Of a stretch of DNA of 64,000 nucleotides, positions 9,440 through 19,552 are shown in pieces (position 1 is the first letter of the stretch; each line of letters begins with the position of its first letter). Under the pieces are notes generated by a model. That model was not told where the DNA came from, did not search any database, and was given only the letters and a program-made list of their open reading frames with translations. This DNA comes from JACCZX01 sp963791315 (GTDB lineage: Bacteria; Pseudomonadota; Gammaproteobacteria; Burkholderiales; Burkholderiaceae_F). Made by a program: the position numbers and the translations under genes. The stretch covers positions 1 through 64,000 of the forward strand of contig CAWBRQ010000002.1 in NCBI GenBank assembly GCA_963791315.1, read 5' to 3'.

Positions 9440-12359
9440 ATGGTACGACCCCGTTTTCCAGTGAAAGATTCCCTCTCCATAGGCTCCAAATTCATCGGTC
9501 CGCACGCCTGGCGTGGACCACGCGTCGCAATCGCGGACTTGCCGACGTTGTCACACTACGTACGGCGGGCACTGCACGCGGAATTCCATCCGCCGACGCC
9601 GGAAAGTTCGTGCGCCGTGCAGGGGTTGGAGCAGTTGGCGGCGTCTGCGCTGGACCGCGGCGCGTCTCAGCGATTCACTGCAATCGTTAATGGCGGCGGC
9701 CACCGGTGATGAGGCGCAGCGCCTGGCAGTGGCGCTGCGCCGCTTGCGCCGGAGGGTGCTGCTGACGTTGATCGCGCGCGATGCGACGGGCCGCGCTGAG
9801 CTGGCCGAAGTCGTGGCAACGATGACCTGGCTTGCTGAATTGACTGTGCAATCGGCGGTCGCGACTATGGCGCGCGAACTTGCGGCTCGCCACGGGGTAC
9901 CGATCGGCGCCGATGGCGTGCCACAGGACTTGCTGGTTGTCGGCATGGGCAAGCTCGGTGGCGGCGAGTTGAACGTGTCGTCTGACATCGACCTGATCTT
10001 CGTCTACGACCAGGACGGCGAAACCAACAGCCAACAAGTCCGCCGCCGCATCAGCAATCATGAATTCTTCGCGCGACTCGGGCGGCGAGTCATTGCATTG
10101 ATCAATGACGTGACCGCCGATGGGTTCGTCTTTCGTGTCGATATGCGATTGCGACCCAACGGGGCCGCCGGCCCGCTCGCCGTCTCAAACGCGATGCTCG
10201 AGGAGTACTTGATGGCGCAGGGCCGCGAGTGGGAGCGCTTCGCCTGGCTCAAGGGTCGGGTCGTTTCGTCTCCCGTCTTTGCGTCCGCATCGCAGTTCGA
10301 GGCGCAGCGTGCGGCGCTCGACGCGATCGTTCGGCCATTTGTGTTTCGCAAGTACCTTGACTTTGGTGCGATCGCGGCATTGAGGGAGTTGCATAAATTG
10401 ATTCGGACCGAGGCGGTGCGCCGCTTGGTGAAACGAAAAGGCCCTGAGGATCGCGCCGACGACGTCAAGATCGGGCGGGGAGGAATTCGCGAGCTTGAAT
10501 TTATCGCCCAAACCTTTCAGATCGTGCGCGGCGGCCGCGACCCCAAACTGCGATCGAAGTCGACGTTACAGACGTTGACGGCGCTCTCCGAACTTGGCGT
10601 TCTGCCGGCCGAGATTTGCGAGCGTCTGGCATTGAGTTACGTGTTCCTTCGCAACTTCGAGCATGCGCTGCAGTACGTCGATGACGCACAGACACATCAG
10701 GTGCCGGCAGATGCCGAATCGCGCGAGCGTGTCGCACGGCTGCTCGGAGCCGCCGACGGCGCCGCGATGATTGCCGAGTATCGAGCGGTTCAGGCGCTCG
10801 TTGAGGAGGTTTTCGATGGCGTCTTTGCAGAACCGGCGATCGCCGACGATGAGGTTTCGCTACCTGCGGTGAACGTCGAAGGCGCAGCGGCGGACGGTGC
10901 CTTGATTGAGAACCTGCGAGCGCGCGGGTTTGCCGACCCGGCAGCCACAGCGCAGCGCTTGCACGCTGTGCTTGATTCGCGCCGCATGCAGGCGAGCACG
11001 GATTCGGCTCGTAAAGGAGTGGAGCGTTTACTGCGACGCGCGCTGCAAGCCGCAATCGAACAGTCGCGCGAAACTGGCGCCGCGCACGATATCGGGCCCG
11101 ATCAGCACTTCGCGCGTTTTGCACAGCTGGCCGATGTGATCGCCGGACGCAATACCTATATCGCGCTGCTCAATCAGTTTCCGCAGGCGTTCGACAAGGT
11201 GATGAGAATGCTGGCGGCGAGCCGCTGGGCCACTGGTTACCTGGTGCGGCACCCGATCCTGCTCGACGAGTTGCTCGATCAGCGTCTGAGCGAGCATGAA
11301 CCGGACTGGCCATCGTGGTCCCGTGCGGTGCGGCAGCAACTGGCTGAAGGTGACGGCGATCAAGAGCGGCAAATGAATCTGCTGCGTGACGCTCATCATG
11401 CGCAGGTTTTTCGTTTACTGGTGGCGGACCTCGACGGCCGGCTGACGGTGGAGCGGCTGGCTGACCATTTGTCCGCGCTGGCCGATTCGACGCTTGCTCT
11501 GGCGATCGAGTACGCGTGGCGTTCGTTACCACGGCGGCACCGCGATCTGCCTCGATTCGCAGTGATCGGGTATGGCAAGCTCGGCGGCAAGGAGCTGGGT
11601 TACGAATCGGATCTCGATCTGATCTTCTTGTACGACGACGAAGATCCCGCCGGCCGCCGAGGCGTACTCGCTGCTGGCACGCCGCCTGATGACGTGGCTG
11701 ACGGCGCAGACATCGTCGGGCAAGCTGTTCGAAATCGATCTGCGGCTGCGGCCCGACGGTAACGCAGGTTTGATCGTGTCTTCGTTCGATGCGTTCTCTC
11801 GCTACCAGCGCAACGAAGATGGCCACGGTGCGTGGCCGTGGGAGCACCAGGCGCTGACGCGAGCCCGCTATTCCGCCGGCGACTCCGAAGTCGGCGAGCG
11901 TTTCGAGGCCGAGCGGTGTCGCATCCTGATGCAGCGGCGTGACGTGCAAAGGCTGTGCATCGACGTGCTTCGAAATGCGCGCGCGGATGCTCGACGGCCA
12001 CCCGAATTCGACAGCGCTGTTCGACGTCAAGCACGACCGCGGAGGCATGGTCGGACGTCGAATTCATCGTGCAGTTCCTGGTGCTTGCGCATGCGCACCA
12101 GCATCCTGAGCTGGTGCGCAACGCGGGCAACATCGCGTTGCTGCAAATCGCAGGAGGCTTGCAGCTGATCGACGCGTCGTTGGCCGGTGAAGTGGCCGAC
12201 GCCTATCGCACTTTCCGCAGCATTCAGCACCGGCTGCGCCTGAACGGTGCGGAACGCGCGCGTGTCGCGCTTGAGGAAGTCGAACGCGAAGCCGCAGTTG
12301 TCACGCGACTCTGGAATTCGGTCTTTACGCCGCTACCGGCAGAAACCTCATCAGCGTAA
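9440..12359 (+). CDS. glnE: Glutamine synthetase adenylyltransferase/removase
   Basis: Bifunctional enzyme that adds AMP to and removes it from GlnA, under PII control, linking nitrogen status to glutamine synthesis. Two nucleotidyltransferase domains are seen. The N-terminal (deadenylylating) one carries VGMGKLGGGELNVSSDIDLI near 9,940. The C-terminal (adenylylating) one carries GYGKLGGKELGYESDLDLIF near 11,570 with IDLRLRPDGNAGL after it. The C-terminal VDVEFIVQFLVLAHAH and RLNGAERARV are also typical. Total length of about 970 residues fits the family. Frame changes near 9,685, 11,665, 11,970 and 12,053 break the gene, but conservation is intact across each. The start at 9440 (ATG) is the first in frame. 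The N-terminus is poorly conserved, so it is uncertain. The 3' end overlaps azlD on the opposite strand by 35 bases. Confidence 0.92.
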
Positions 12360-12657
12360 ATGCAAGCATTCCGATCGCCATGGCGGCGATCATGCTGCGT
12401 GTGGTCAGAGTGATGACGGCCGCAGCCAACCCCGCAACGAGCTTCGGATTGGTGATCGACAGATCAAGTGCGCCCTGCGTCAGAAACAGTTCAGGCGTGA
12501 CAAGCGCGATCAATGCGCACACCGGTGCGTAGCGCAAGCCGTGCTGCACTCGTTCCGGCAACGGGAAGTAATCGCCCAGCATCAGAAAGCTCGAGCGCAT
12601 CAGGATCGTCACCAGCGTGAGCCCAATGATGACGAACCAGATTTCGACGTTGCTCAC
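12325..12657 (-). CDS. azlD: AzlD family branched-chain amino acid exporter subunit
   Basis: Small inner-membrane protein of 110 residues with four predicted helices. Landmarks are FVIIGLTLVTILMRSSFLML near the start, and PLPERVQHGLRYAPVCALIA followed by a C-terminal helix around IAAMAIGMLAFTLMRFLP. AzlD pairs with AzlC to export branched-chain amino acids or analogues. The GTG start overlaps the azlC stop as GTGA, so the pair is coupled. The 3' end overlaps glnE tail to tail. Confidence 0.88.
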   Translation of the reverse strand: MSNVEIWFVIIGLTLVTILMRSSFLMLGDYFPLPERVQHGLRYAPVCALIALVTPELFLTQGALDLSITNPKLVAGLAAAVITLTTRSMIAAMAIGMLAFTLMRFLPVAA

Positions 12658-13415
12658 GTCGCTCCTCCAGCCTTGTCAGAGCGCCGCTCAAGCGTGATTT
12701 CAGTGCCCATGGCGGCAGCGATACCTGCGACGACGGCGACCAATAGCCCGAGCTTTAGCGGCAGGCTCGCTGCCAGCACCGCGATGACGCCGGCAGTGAC
12801 GGCGCCAACGAGCGCAGGTTTGCCGGCGATCATCGGAAGCGTCATCGCAATCAGGGCAAGGATGGCGGTGAACTCGAGACCCCATTGCGCGGGTACCCCG
12901 GCCGCAAGGACGATGCCGATGATCGACATCGTCTGCCACACCATCCAACTGCCTGCGCTCATGCCAAGAAAGAACCAGACTTGTTCGGTCGTTCCACGCT
13001 GGTCTTGCGGAGCGTCGGCGAATCGCGACAGAAACATCGCGAAGCTCATATCGACCATGAAGTAACTGAGCAACCAGCGCCGCGCGATCGAAAATCGGCG
13101 AAAAAATGGGTGCAGCCCGGCCGAGAAGATCACGAACCGCAGGTTGACGACCACCGCCGTCAACATGACGATGTACACCGGAGCGTCGGCCGCGATCAGC
13201 GGCAACGATGCCAGCTGCACGGTTCCCGAGAAGACCAGCAACGTCATTGCAATCGCTTGCGCTGTGGTAAGACCTACCTTGACCATTGCGACGCCGGTCA
13301 CCAGGCCCCAGATTCCGGTACCGATCATCAGTGGCGCAACGACGCGTATGCCACGTGCAAACCCTTCGCGCCGTACTCGCGCGAGCTCCGGACGCGAGCC
13401 GAACAACGCTTTCAT
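12654..13415 (-). CDS. azlC: AzlC family branched-chain amino acid exporter subunit
   Basis: Large subunit of the AzlCD exporter, 253 residues with about seven hydrophobic segments. The family phrases GFARGIRVVAPLMIGTGIWG, LLVFSGTVQLASLPLI, VVVNLRFVIFSAGLHPFF and SYFMVDMSFAMFLSRF are present. The gene is intact with an ATG start. It is divergent from ilvE across 87 bases. The pairing with a branched-chain aminotransferase is a sensible functional neighbourhood (synthesis and overflow export), although co-regulation is only inferred. Confidence 0.9.
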   Translation of the reverse strand: MKALFGSRPELARVRREGFARGIRVVAPLMIGTGIWGLVTGVAMVKVGLTTAQAIAMTLLVFSGTVQLASLPLIAADAPVYIVMLTAVVVNLRFVIFSAGLHPFFRRFSIARRWLLSYFMVDMSFAMFLSRFADAPQDQRGTTEQVWFFLGMSAGSWMVWQTMSIIGIVLAAGVPAQWGLEFTAILALIAMTLPMIAGKPALVGAVTAGVIAVLAASLPLKLGLLVAVVAGIAAAMGTEITLERRSDKAGGAT

Positions 13416-13502
13416 TACCGACGATTATAGGAAGCAGCGGTTCGTTAGAATGATCGGCCGCAACAGACATGCGCGAGCTGCGGGAATTCTGGGAGAAGAG
13501 CA

Positions 13503-14483
13503 ATGTCGATGTCCGACCGCGATGGATTGATTTGGTACGACGGCAAGCTGGTTGACTGGCGCGACGCGACCACGCATGTGCTGACGCACTCGCTGCACTA
13601 TGGTCTGGCGGTATTCGAGGGTGTACGCGCGTATGACACGCCGTCGGGCCCGGCGATTTTTCGCTTGAAGGAACATACCGAGCGGATGTTCAACTCCGCC
13701 AAGATTTTTATGATGCAGATTCCGTTTTCGCGCGAGCAGCTTTTCGAAGCGCAACGTGAGGTCGTGCGTGCCAACAAGCTCAGCTCGTGCTATCTGCGGC
13801 CGCTGGTGTTTTATGGTTCGGAGAAAATGGGCGTCAGCCCGAAGGGCAACAAGGTGCACGTGTCGATCGCTGCGTGGCCTTGGGGCGCGTATCTTGGCGA
13901 GGAAGGGTTGGAGAAAGGGATTCGCGTCAAAACGTCCTCATTCCAGCGCCACCACATCAATGTCTCGATGGTCCGCAGCAAGACCGCTGGGCACTACGTC
14001 AATTCCATTCTGGCCAACATGGAAGCGATTAACGATGGCTACGACGAAGCTCTGCTTCTTGATACGCAGGGGTTCGTCGCCGAAGGCGCCGGCGAAAACC
14101 TTTTCATCGTCAAAGACGGTCAGGTGTTCGAACCGGAAATGGTATCGGGCCTGACCGGAATTACGCGCGCCACGGTGCTGGATCTCGCGCGCGATCTTGG
14201 TTACCCGGTCACGATGAAACCTATGACGCGTGACGACGTGTACCTTGCCGACGAAGCGTTCTTCACCGGTACAGCCGCCGAGATCACTCCGATTCGAGAG
14301 CTTGACGGTCGAGTGCTCGGTACTGGCAAGCGCGGGCCGATCACCGAAAAAATTCAGACGCTGTTCTTTGACGTGGTCAACGGCCGCGCCCCGAAATACA
14401 AGCACTGGCTCACCCCAGTTAACGAAGGCAGTGCCAATGAGCGCGACCCAAGAAGATCCAATCGTCCAGTTACAGTCCAGTGA
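13503..14483 (+). CDS. ilvE: Branched-chain amino acid aminotransferase
   Basis: Fold-type IV PLP enzyme that transfers amino groups between glutamate and the 2-oxo acids of Leu, Ile and Val. Visible are the N-terminal HSLHYGLAVFEGVRAYDT, the PLP lysine K160 in RSKTAGHYVNS, GFVAEGAGENLFIVKDG and DEAFFTGTAAEITPI. A GGGAGAAG-like ribosome site precedes the ATG (13,490s). The frame gives 326 residues against about 305-310 usual. The family normally stops just after HWLTPV, and the extra tail runs into the next gene in another frame. One missing T in GTTAAC near 14,420 would restore TAA there, so the tail is probably an artefact. Confidence 0.93.
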   Translation: MSMSDRDGLIWYDGKLVDWRDATTHVLTHSLHYGLAVFEGVRAYDTPSGPAIFRLKEHTERMFNSAKIFMMQIPFSREQLFEAQREVVRANKLSSCYLRPLVFYGSEKMGVSPKGNKVHVSIAAWPWGAYLGEEGLEKGIRVKTSSFQRHHINVSMVRSKTAGHYVNSILANMEAINDGYDEALLLDTQGFVAEGAGENLFIVKDGQVFEPEMVSGLTGITRATVLDLARDLGYPVTMKPMTRDDVYLADEAFFTGTAAEITPIRELDGRVLGTGKRGPITEKIQTLFFDVVNGRAPKYKHWLTPVNEGSANERDPRRSNRPVTVQ

Positions 14484-14634
14484 CCTGCCGGCTTTCTGTC
14501 CTAACCCGCAGATGCCTGTGTGGAATCACCACCCGCGCGTATTTCTGGACGTGACCAAGACCGGCCAGGCGATGTGCCCATATTGCGGCACCGTCTATGT
14601 GTTGAAGGCAGGCGAGATCATTAAGGGCCACTGA
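14437..14634 (+). CDS. Zinc-finger domain protein (zf-CHCC, NDUFS6-like)
   Basis: A 65-residue protein with the CHCC zinc motif: Cys21, His31/His32, Cys47 and Cys50 (SDLPAFCPNP, NHHPRVFLDV, MCPYCGTVYVL). The family (COG4391) is related to the complex I accessory subunit NDUFS6. In Betaproteobacteria it usually lies right after ilvE, as here. The role in bacteria is not settled. The start ATG at 14437 overlaps the apparent ilvE 3' extension in another frame, which is one reason to doubt that extension. The next gene starts three bases after its stop. Confidence 0.85.
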   Translation: MSATQEDPIVQLQSSDLPAFCPNPQMPVWNHHPRVFLDVTKTGQAMCPYCGTVYVLKAGEIIKGH

Positions 14635-14637
14635 GCG

Positions 14638-15087
14638 ATGCGCGTCGCGAAACCGCTTTTGCTGTCGTCGCCCGAAGAGTGCGAGCAAGCGTTCTATGAA
14701 GCGCTTGAGGCGGGCGACAGTGAGGCCGTCGTCGACCTCTGGCTCGAGGACGACGACGTTGTGTGCATCCACCCGGGTGGCCCACGGTTGACAGGGTTTG
14801 CGTCGGTGCGTTCATCGTGGACTTCAATACTCGCCAATGGGCCGCTACATGCTCGCTGCACGCTCGCTAAGTCACTCGAAACACCGACCGTTGCGCTGCA
14901 TAACGTGATCGAAGAAGTCGTGGTCGGTTCGGGTCCAAAGCAGGAAGTAGTACGCGTGCTTGCCACCAACGTTTACGTCAAGACTCCAGCGGGCTGGAAA
15001 ATGGTGTTGCACCATGCATCGTCGGCCCCGGGCGGCTCAGTGGGCTCGTCCAGCGAGGCGCGCGACTCGCACGGAGTGCTGCACTGA
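14638..15087 (+). CDS. SnoaL-like/NTF2-fold protein
   Basis: A 149-residue protein of the NTF2-like cone fold. Helical start EECEQAFYEALEAGDSEAV, then DLWLEDDDVVCIHPGGPRL, TGFASVRSSWTSIL and VYVKTPAGWKMVLHHASSAP. The family (DUF4440/SnoaL-like) includes steroid isomerases, cyclases and many uncharacterised proteins. No catalytic residues can be assigned with confidence. The position after ilvE and the zinc-finger gene, and before the yheT-like hydrolase, is a common betaproteobacterial order. The gene is intact and starts three bases after the previous stop, so it is probably co-transcribed. Confidence 0.78.
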   Translation: MRVAKPLLLSSPEECEQAFYEALEAGDSEAVVDLWLEDDDVVCIHPGGPRLTGFASVRSSWTSILANGPLHARCTLAKSLETPTVALHNVIEEVVVGSGPKQEVVRVLATNVYVKTPAGWKMVLHHASSAPGGSVGSSSEARDSHGVLH

Positions 15088-15123
15088 GCCCGTTCACTCG
15101 GGTTTCAAGTATCCAAAGCCTGA

Positions 15124-16131
15124 GTGCTTCGCGTGTCGCCGGTCGCTAGCACCTACGCGGCGCCGCCCTGGTTGCCGGGCGGCCATTTGCAGACGATCGT
15201 ACCGGCCAAGTTCATGCCGGTGCCCGCCGTGCAATATCGGCGAGAGCGCTGGGACACAAACGACCGTGACTTTATCGATGTCGACTTTGCATCGCCCGAG
15301 CCCGTTGTCGGACGACGCACCCGTGCTTGTCTTGTTTCATGGACTCGAAGGCAGTTCGCACAGCCATTACGCACGGTCGACGATGCGCTGGTTCGCCGAT
15401 CGTGGCTGGCGCGGCCTGGTCGTGCATTTTCGTGGATGCTCCGGAGAGGCTAATAGGCTGCCGCGCGCCTATCACTCGGGAGACTCGGCAGAGGGCGACT
15501 GGATCCTACGTTCAGTGCGCAAGCGCTGGCCGAATGCACCGCTGTACTCGGTCGGCATTTCGCTCGGCGGCAACATGCTGGCCAAATGGGCCGGCGAGCT
15601 CGAACAGGATGCGTCGTTTGTCACCGCGGCGGCTTCGATCGGCTCGCCGCTGGACCTGGCAGCCGGAGGCGCCGCGTTGGGCCGTGGCTTCAACAGAATC
15701 TACACACAGGTGTTCCTCGGAACACTGAAGAGCAAGGCGCTGGCAAAGCTGCAACAGTTCCCCGACCTGGCGCGTGACATGATTACGCGCGACGCCTCCG
15801 CTGCAGCCGCAATTTGTACGAGTTTGACAATGAGTACACGGCGCCTGTGCACGGCTTCCGCGACACCGACGATTACTGGGACAGGGCGTCGGGCAAACCG
15901 TGGCTGCAAGCCGTGCGCATTCCTTACCTCGTGCTCAATGCGCGCAATGACCCATTCGTCCCGGAGTCGAGCCTGCCACAATCGCGCGACGTGTCGGCGG
16001 CGGTAGAGCTCGAGCAGCCTGCCGAAGGCGGCCATATCGGCTTCGCCCGCGGTCCGTGGCCGGGCCGGACTGACTTCATTGCAGAGCGTCTGTACCAATT
16101 TTTTACACAACGTGAACCCTCACTGCGGTAG
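15124..16131 (+). CDS. YheT-like alpha/beta hydrolase, two frame changes
   Basis: Family COG0429 (YheT/EMB8). It begins at GTG 15124 with APPWLPGGHLQTIVPAKF, the family's usual N-terminus. The nucleophile elbow is GISLGGNML, with the oxyanion region VLFHGLEGSSHSHYA and RGCSGEANRLPRAYHSG. The C-terminal part has the acid in LNARNDPFVPE and the histidine in AEGGHIGFARG. The substrate of bacterial YheT is unknown. Frame changes near 15,305 and 15,810 split it into three frames, with conserved residues on both sides, so I treat it as one working gene with indels. About 335 residues agrees with the family length. Confidence 0.85.
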
Positions 16132-16181
16132 CCGAACGGGCACGTAAACCGCTACGCTAATGCACTGCTCAAGGAGGTCGC

Positions 16182-16769
16182 ATGGATGACATTGTCAAGG
16201 CCGCCATCGCCAAATGGCCGAACGTACCCGCAGTGTTCGGCTGGCTCTCACTGAACGGGCGCGGCGACTGGCGAATCAAGGATGACCCTATCGAAAACGA
16301 CGCGATCAACGAATTCATCGGTCGCAATTACATGAACGACGGCTGTGGCAACTGGTTTTTTCAGAATGGTCCGCAGCGCGTGTACGTCTCCCTCGAAATC
16401 GCGCCTTGGGTTTACCGGCTCGACGAATTCAAACGGCTGGCAACACATACGGGCACTCACCCGCGCGAACTGCGGCAGGCATTCGCCGACGAAAACGGCC
16501 GCCTTTATTTTGAAACTGAATTAGGGCCCGGAGTGCTCGATGATCGGGACACGCTCGCTTTCTCGGAGCGCATCGTCAATGAAGAGGGACAAGTGCTGGA
16601 TGACAAGGCGCTGTCCGAGTGGAACGCTGGACAAATCAGCGCCGAGTTGAAAACCGAAGGACTACACGTCAATCACGATAATCACGTGCCGATTGAGCGC
16701 ATCAAGTCGGCCCGCGTGCCGGAAGTGCTTGGATTTATGAGAAAGCCGCAGTCTTCGAAGAGAAGCTGA
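16182..16769 (+). CDS. DUF2946 family protein
   Basis: A 195-residue soluble protein. The N-terminal third is typical of this Betaproteobacteria-restricted family: AAIAKWPNVPAVFGWLSLNG, then NEFIGRNYMNDGCGNWFFQN and GPQRVYVSLEIAPWVYRLDE. Function is unknown. AAGGAGGT lies nine bases before the ATG, a strong ribosome site. The stop lies a few bases from the convergent ferredoxin-NADP reductase gene. I recognise the family from memory only. The C-terminal half (NHDNHVPIERIKSARVPEVL) is less familiar. Confidence 0.75.
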   Translation: MDDIVKAAIAKWPNVPAVFGWLSLNGRGDWRIKDDPIENDAINEFIGRNYMNDGCGNWFFQNGPQRVYVSLEIAPWVYRLDEFKRLATHTGTHPRELRQAFADENGRLYFETELGPGVLDDRDTLAFSERIVNEEGQVLDDKALSEWNAGQISAELKTEGLHVNHDNHVPIERIKSARVPEVLGFMRKPQSSKRS

Positions 16770-16774
16770 TCGTT

Positions 16775-17860
16775 CTAGTCGAAAACCGGCGATTCAACGC
16801 CGAGGATCTTGTGTAGCTTCGGACTGGTCGTCGTGTACTGCAGATGAACCTTGCGGTCCGGGAATACGTAGCGCGTGGCGCCGAAGGCGGCCAGGGCGGC
16901 TTCGTGAAAGCCCGACAGGATCAGCTTCTTCTTTCCCGGATAGCTGTTGATGTCTCCGACGGCAAAGATACCGGGAACGTTGGTCTCGAACTTTTCAGTG
17001 TCAACACGGACTTGCTTGCGCTCGAGGTCCAGCCCCCATCCGGCAATCGGGCCGAGCCTCGGGGACAGCCCGAAGAAAACGAGTAAGTGATCCAGCGGCA
17101 CACGCCTTGTCACACCGTCCGCCGACGTGACGCGCACTTCGGTCATCTTGCCGTCGCTTTCTTCAAACCCGCTGACCTGGCCGACTAGCATTTGCATCTG
17201 ATGCTGCTCGCAATGGGCCTTCATCTTTGCCACTGAGGCGGGCGCGGCCCGAAAGCCATCGCGCCGATGCACGAGTACGACGCTTTCAGCCTTGCCCACA
17301 AACTCCAGTGCCCAATCGAGGGCCGAGTCGCCGCCACCCGCTATTACGAGCTGCTTGCCTGCAAAGAGTGCAGGGTCTCTGACGCGGTAGTGCAACTGCG
17401 TGCCGACGAATCGATCGACGCCCTCGACTTTCATTGTGCGCGGCTGAAACGAACCGACACCGCCAGCGACGATCACGACCTTCGTGAGAAAGCTTGTCCC
17501 CTTGCCGGTCTCGACGAAGAAGCGTCCGTCATCCTGTTTCTGTACCGTCGAGACCTCGTGCCCCAGATGAAAGGTGGCGCCAAAGGGCTTGATCTGATTG
17601 AGCAGAGCGTCGGTGAGCTCCTTGCCGCTGCACACAGGTATCGCCGGAATGTCGTAAATCGGCTTGTCTGGATATAACTCGGTGCACTGGCCGCCCACTT
17701 CCGGCAGCGAGTCCACCACATGTGCCTTGATCTCGAGCAGACCGAGCTCGAAAACCTGGAATAGTCCGACGGGCCCGGCGCCGACGATCACAGCGTCGGT
17801 CTCGATGGGTTGCGAAGCCGAAGCGGTCGCTGCGATCAGTGATTCGTTTTCGGATTTCAT
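16775..17860 (-). CDS. Ferredoxin--NADP(+) reductase, type 2 (TrxB-like)
   Basis: Flavoprotein that passes electrons between NADPH and ferredoxin or flavodoxin. FAD-binding GAGPVGLFQVFELGLLEIKA and SLPEVGGQCTELYPDKPIYD stand near the N-terminus. The NADPH-binding GGGDSALDWALEF and VLVHRRDGFRA are in the middle. The C-terminal FAD site is IFAVGDINSYPGKKKLI. No CxxC redox pair is present, separating it from thioredoxin reductase. The ATG at 17860 (MKSENESL) fits family starts better than the upstream TTG at 17902. The gene is intact. It is convergent with the DUF2946 gene and follows the bepA-like gene on the same strand. Confidence 0.9.
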   Translation of the reverse strand: MKSENESLIAATASASQPIETDAVIVGAGPVGLFQVFELGLLEIKAHVVDSLPEVGGQCTELYPDKPIYDIPAIPVCSGKELTDALLNQIKPFGATFHLGHEVSTVQKQDDGRFFVETGKGTSFLTKVVIVAGGVGSFQPRTMKVEGVDRFVGTQLHYRVRDPALFAGKQLVIAGGGDSALDWALEFVGKAESVVLVHRRDGFRAAPASVAKMKAHCEQHQMQMLVGQVSGFEESDGKMTEVRVTSADGVTRRVPLDHLLVFFGLSPRLGPIAGWGLDLERKQVRVDTEKFETNVPGIFAVGDINSYPGKKKLILSGFHEAALAAFGATRYVFPDRKVHLQYTTTSPKLHKILGVESPVFD

Positions 17861-17945
17861 TGCTTGCGAAGACGCGACAGGACGCTTCGGGAATTTGCGC
17901 AACCGGGATTGTACGGATGCAAACCTACATCCGCGAAGGCTCCAA

Positions 17946-19452
17946 CTAGCGCCGTGAAACTTCCTTCATACCTTCGCGCTCGCGTTTGACCTCGGCCTGC
18001 AGGTCGCGCATTCGGGCGTCGATCTCAGACATCGTATAAAAGTCGCCATCGTTGGCGCGGCGCGCAAGTTCGAGCTGGTTGACCGCAGCTTGCGGAGCGC
18101 CGAGCAGCGCGTACATCTCACCGATCGACTGATGTTGCAGTGAACGGCGGTTCAGCGCCGCATACGAACGGCCCAGTAATGCGTAGTACGAAGGCTGAGT
18201 CCGAGAAATCGCCTCCTGTTTGCGCAGGAACGCGATCGCTTCTTCGTGCTGATTCGTCTGATTCAGAACGTCCAGATAGTGGCTGACGGCCAATGTCGAC
18301 AGCGGGTAACGATTGGCGTTATCACTTGCCATTTTGACCGCCGCGGCTGCGCTCTTCCGGCGTGCGGGCGGCGACCAGACGCGCTTCGGCGACGACCTTG
18401 TCGAGAACCGCCGATGGCGCCGGGGATAGCCGTCGCGCAGCCTGGGCCGCCTGGACTGCCAGGTCGGGCTGATTGAGTTTCAGCGCGGCCACGGCGATGC
18501 CGTAGCGCGCTGCGATTTCTGATGCGAGTCGTTTGGTTCTTCAGCTGACCGTTGAAGTATTCGAGCGCGTCACGCCAGCCTTGTGTCGTCGTTTCCTGCA
18601 GCACGCGCAGCCGCGCCCGTATCAATTGAAAATCCAAACTGTCCGCACGCTGCTTCACGCGCAGATTGCGCGTGCGGTTTTGCATATCCGAGATGCGCTC
18701 GACCGTCATCGGGTGGGTGCGCAGGTACGCGGGTGCCGCACTTTCGTAAATACGAGTACCCGATTGCAGTCGGCCGAAAAACCCTTCCATGCCGCGGCTG
18801 TCGAACCCGCCGTCTGTCAATGTCTGAAACCCCACTCGATCGGCTTCGCGCTCGGCTTCGCGCGAAAAATTCAGCTGCTGCTGGATCAGCGCTGCCTGCG
18901 AACCGACGATCGCCGCCTGCGCCAGGTCGCCGCTCGACGATCCGCCTGCACGCGCCGCGAGCAGCGCCAACAGCAGCGCGCCTATCGCGAGCGCCGCAGA
19001 TTCGCGCTGCTTGGCCAGCATCCGTGCAATGTGCCGCTGCGTGACGTGGCCTATTTCGTGCGCCATCACACCGGCCAGTTCCGACTCGGTCTGAGCCGCA
19101 AGCACGAGCCCGGAGTGCACGCCGATAAAACCACCGGGCAGTGCGAACGCGTTCAGCATCGGATCGCGTATCGCAAAGAATACGAAATCGAGCGAGCGCG
19201 AGGGGCTGACCGACACCAGCTGATACCCGAGATGGTTCAAATACTCGGTGGTTTCGGTGTCGGACAGATAGTCAGGATCACGCCTAACCTCCAGCATGAT
19301 CTGCTCGCCGAGCTTTCGTTCAACGCGCCGGCGACAACTCCTCGCTACTCGCATCGCCGAGCGCAGGCAAATCGATCGACTGCGCGAGCGCGGGCGGCGC
19401 GTTCAGCGCGAAACTGAACAGGGCGACGACTAATCAGCCGGAACGGGCTCAC
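17946..19452 (-). CDS. bepA: BepA-like periplasmic M48 metalloprotease with TPR tail
   Basis: Outer-membrane quality-control protease and chaperone. A signal-peptide end (LFSFALNAPPALAQ) is followed by ERKLGEQIMLEV and DPDYLSDTETTEYLNHLGYQ. The zinc motif is VMAHEIGHVTQRH, with EREADRVGFQTL carrying the third ligand. The C-terminal half has TPR-type helices (SHYLDVLNQTNQHEEAIAFL, YMALLG-like repeats). This matches E. coli BepA/YfgC in order and length (about 500 residues). Frame changes lie near 19,325, 18,525 and 18,345, and probably one inside the signal peptide. GTG 19452 is my best start (VSPFRLIS). The gene is divergent from moaC. Confidence 0.85.
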
Positions 19453-19552
19453 GTCAGCAGAGATACCGAGGGTAACGGGACCGTTTGTATGATAGCTAGA
19501 TGTGGGTTTTGTTCCACACTTGCTTGGGCGCTCAAAATCTCAAATTCATCCG

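Noticed and set aside
18533..19417. 294-codon plus-strand open frame
   Set aside because: It is antisense to the bepA-like protease, including its HEIGH zinc motif. It contains no recognisable domain.
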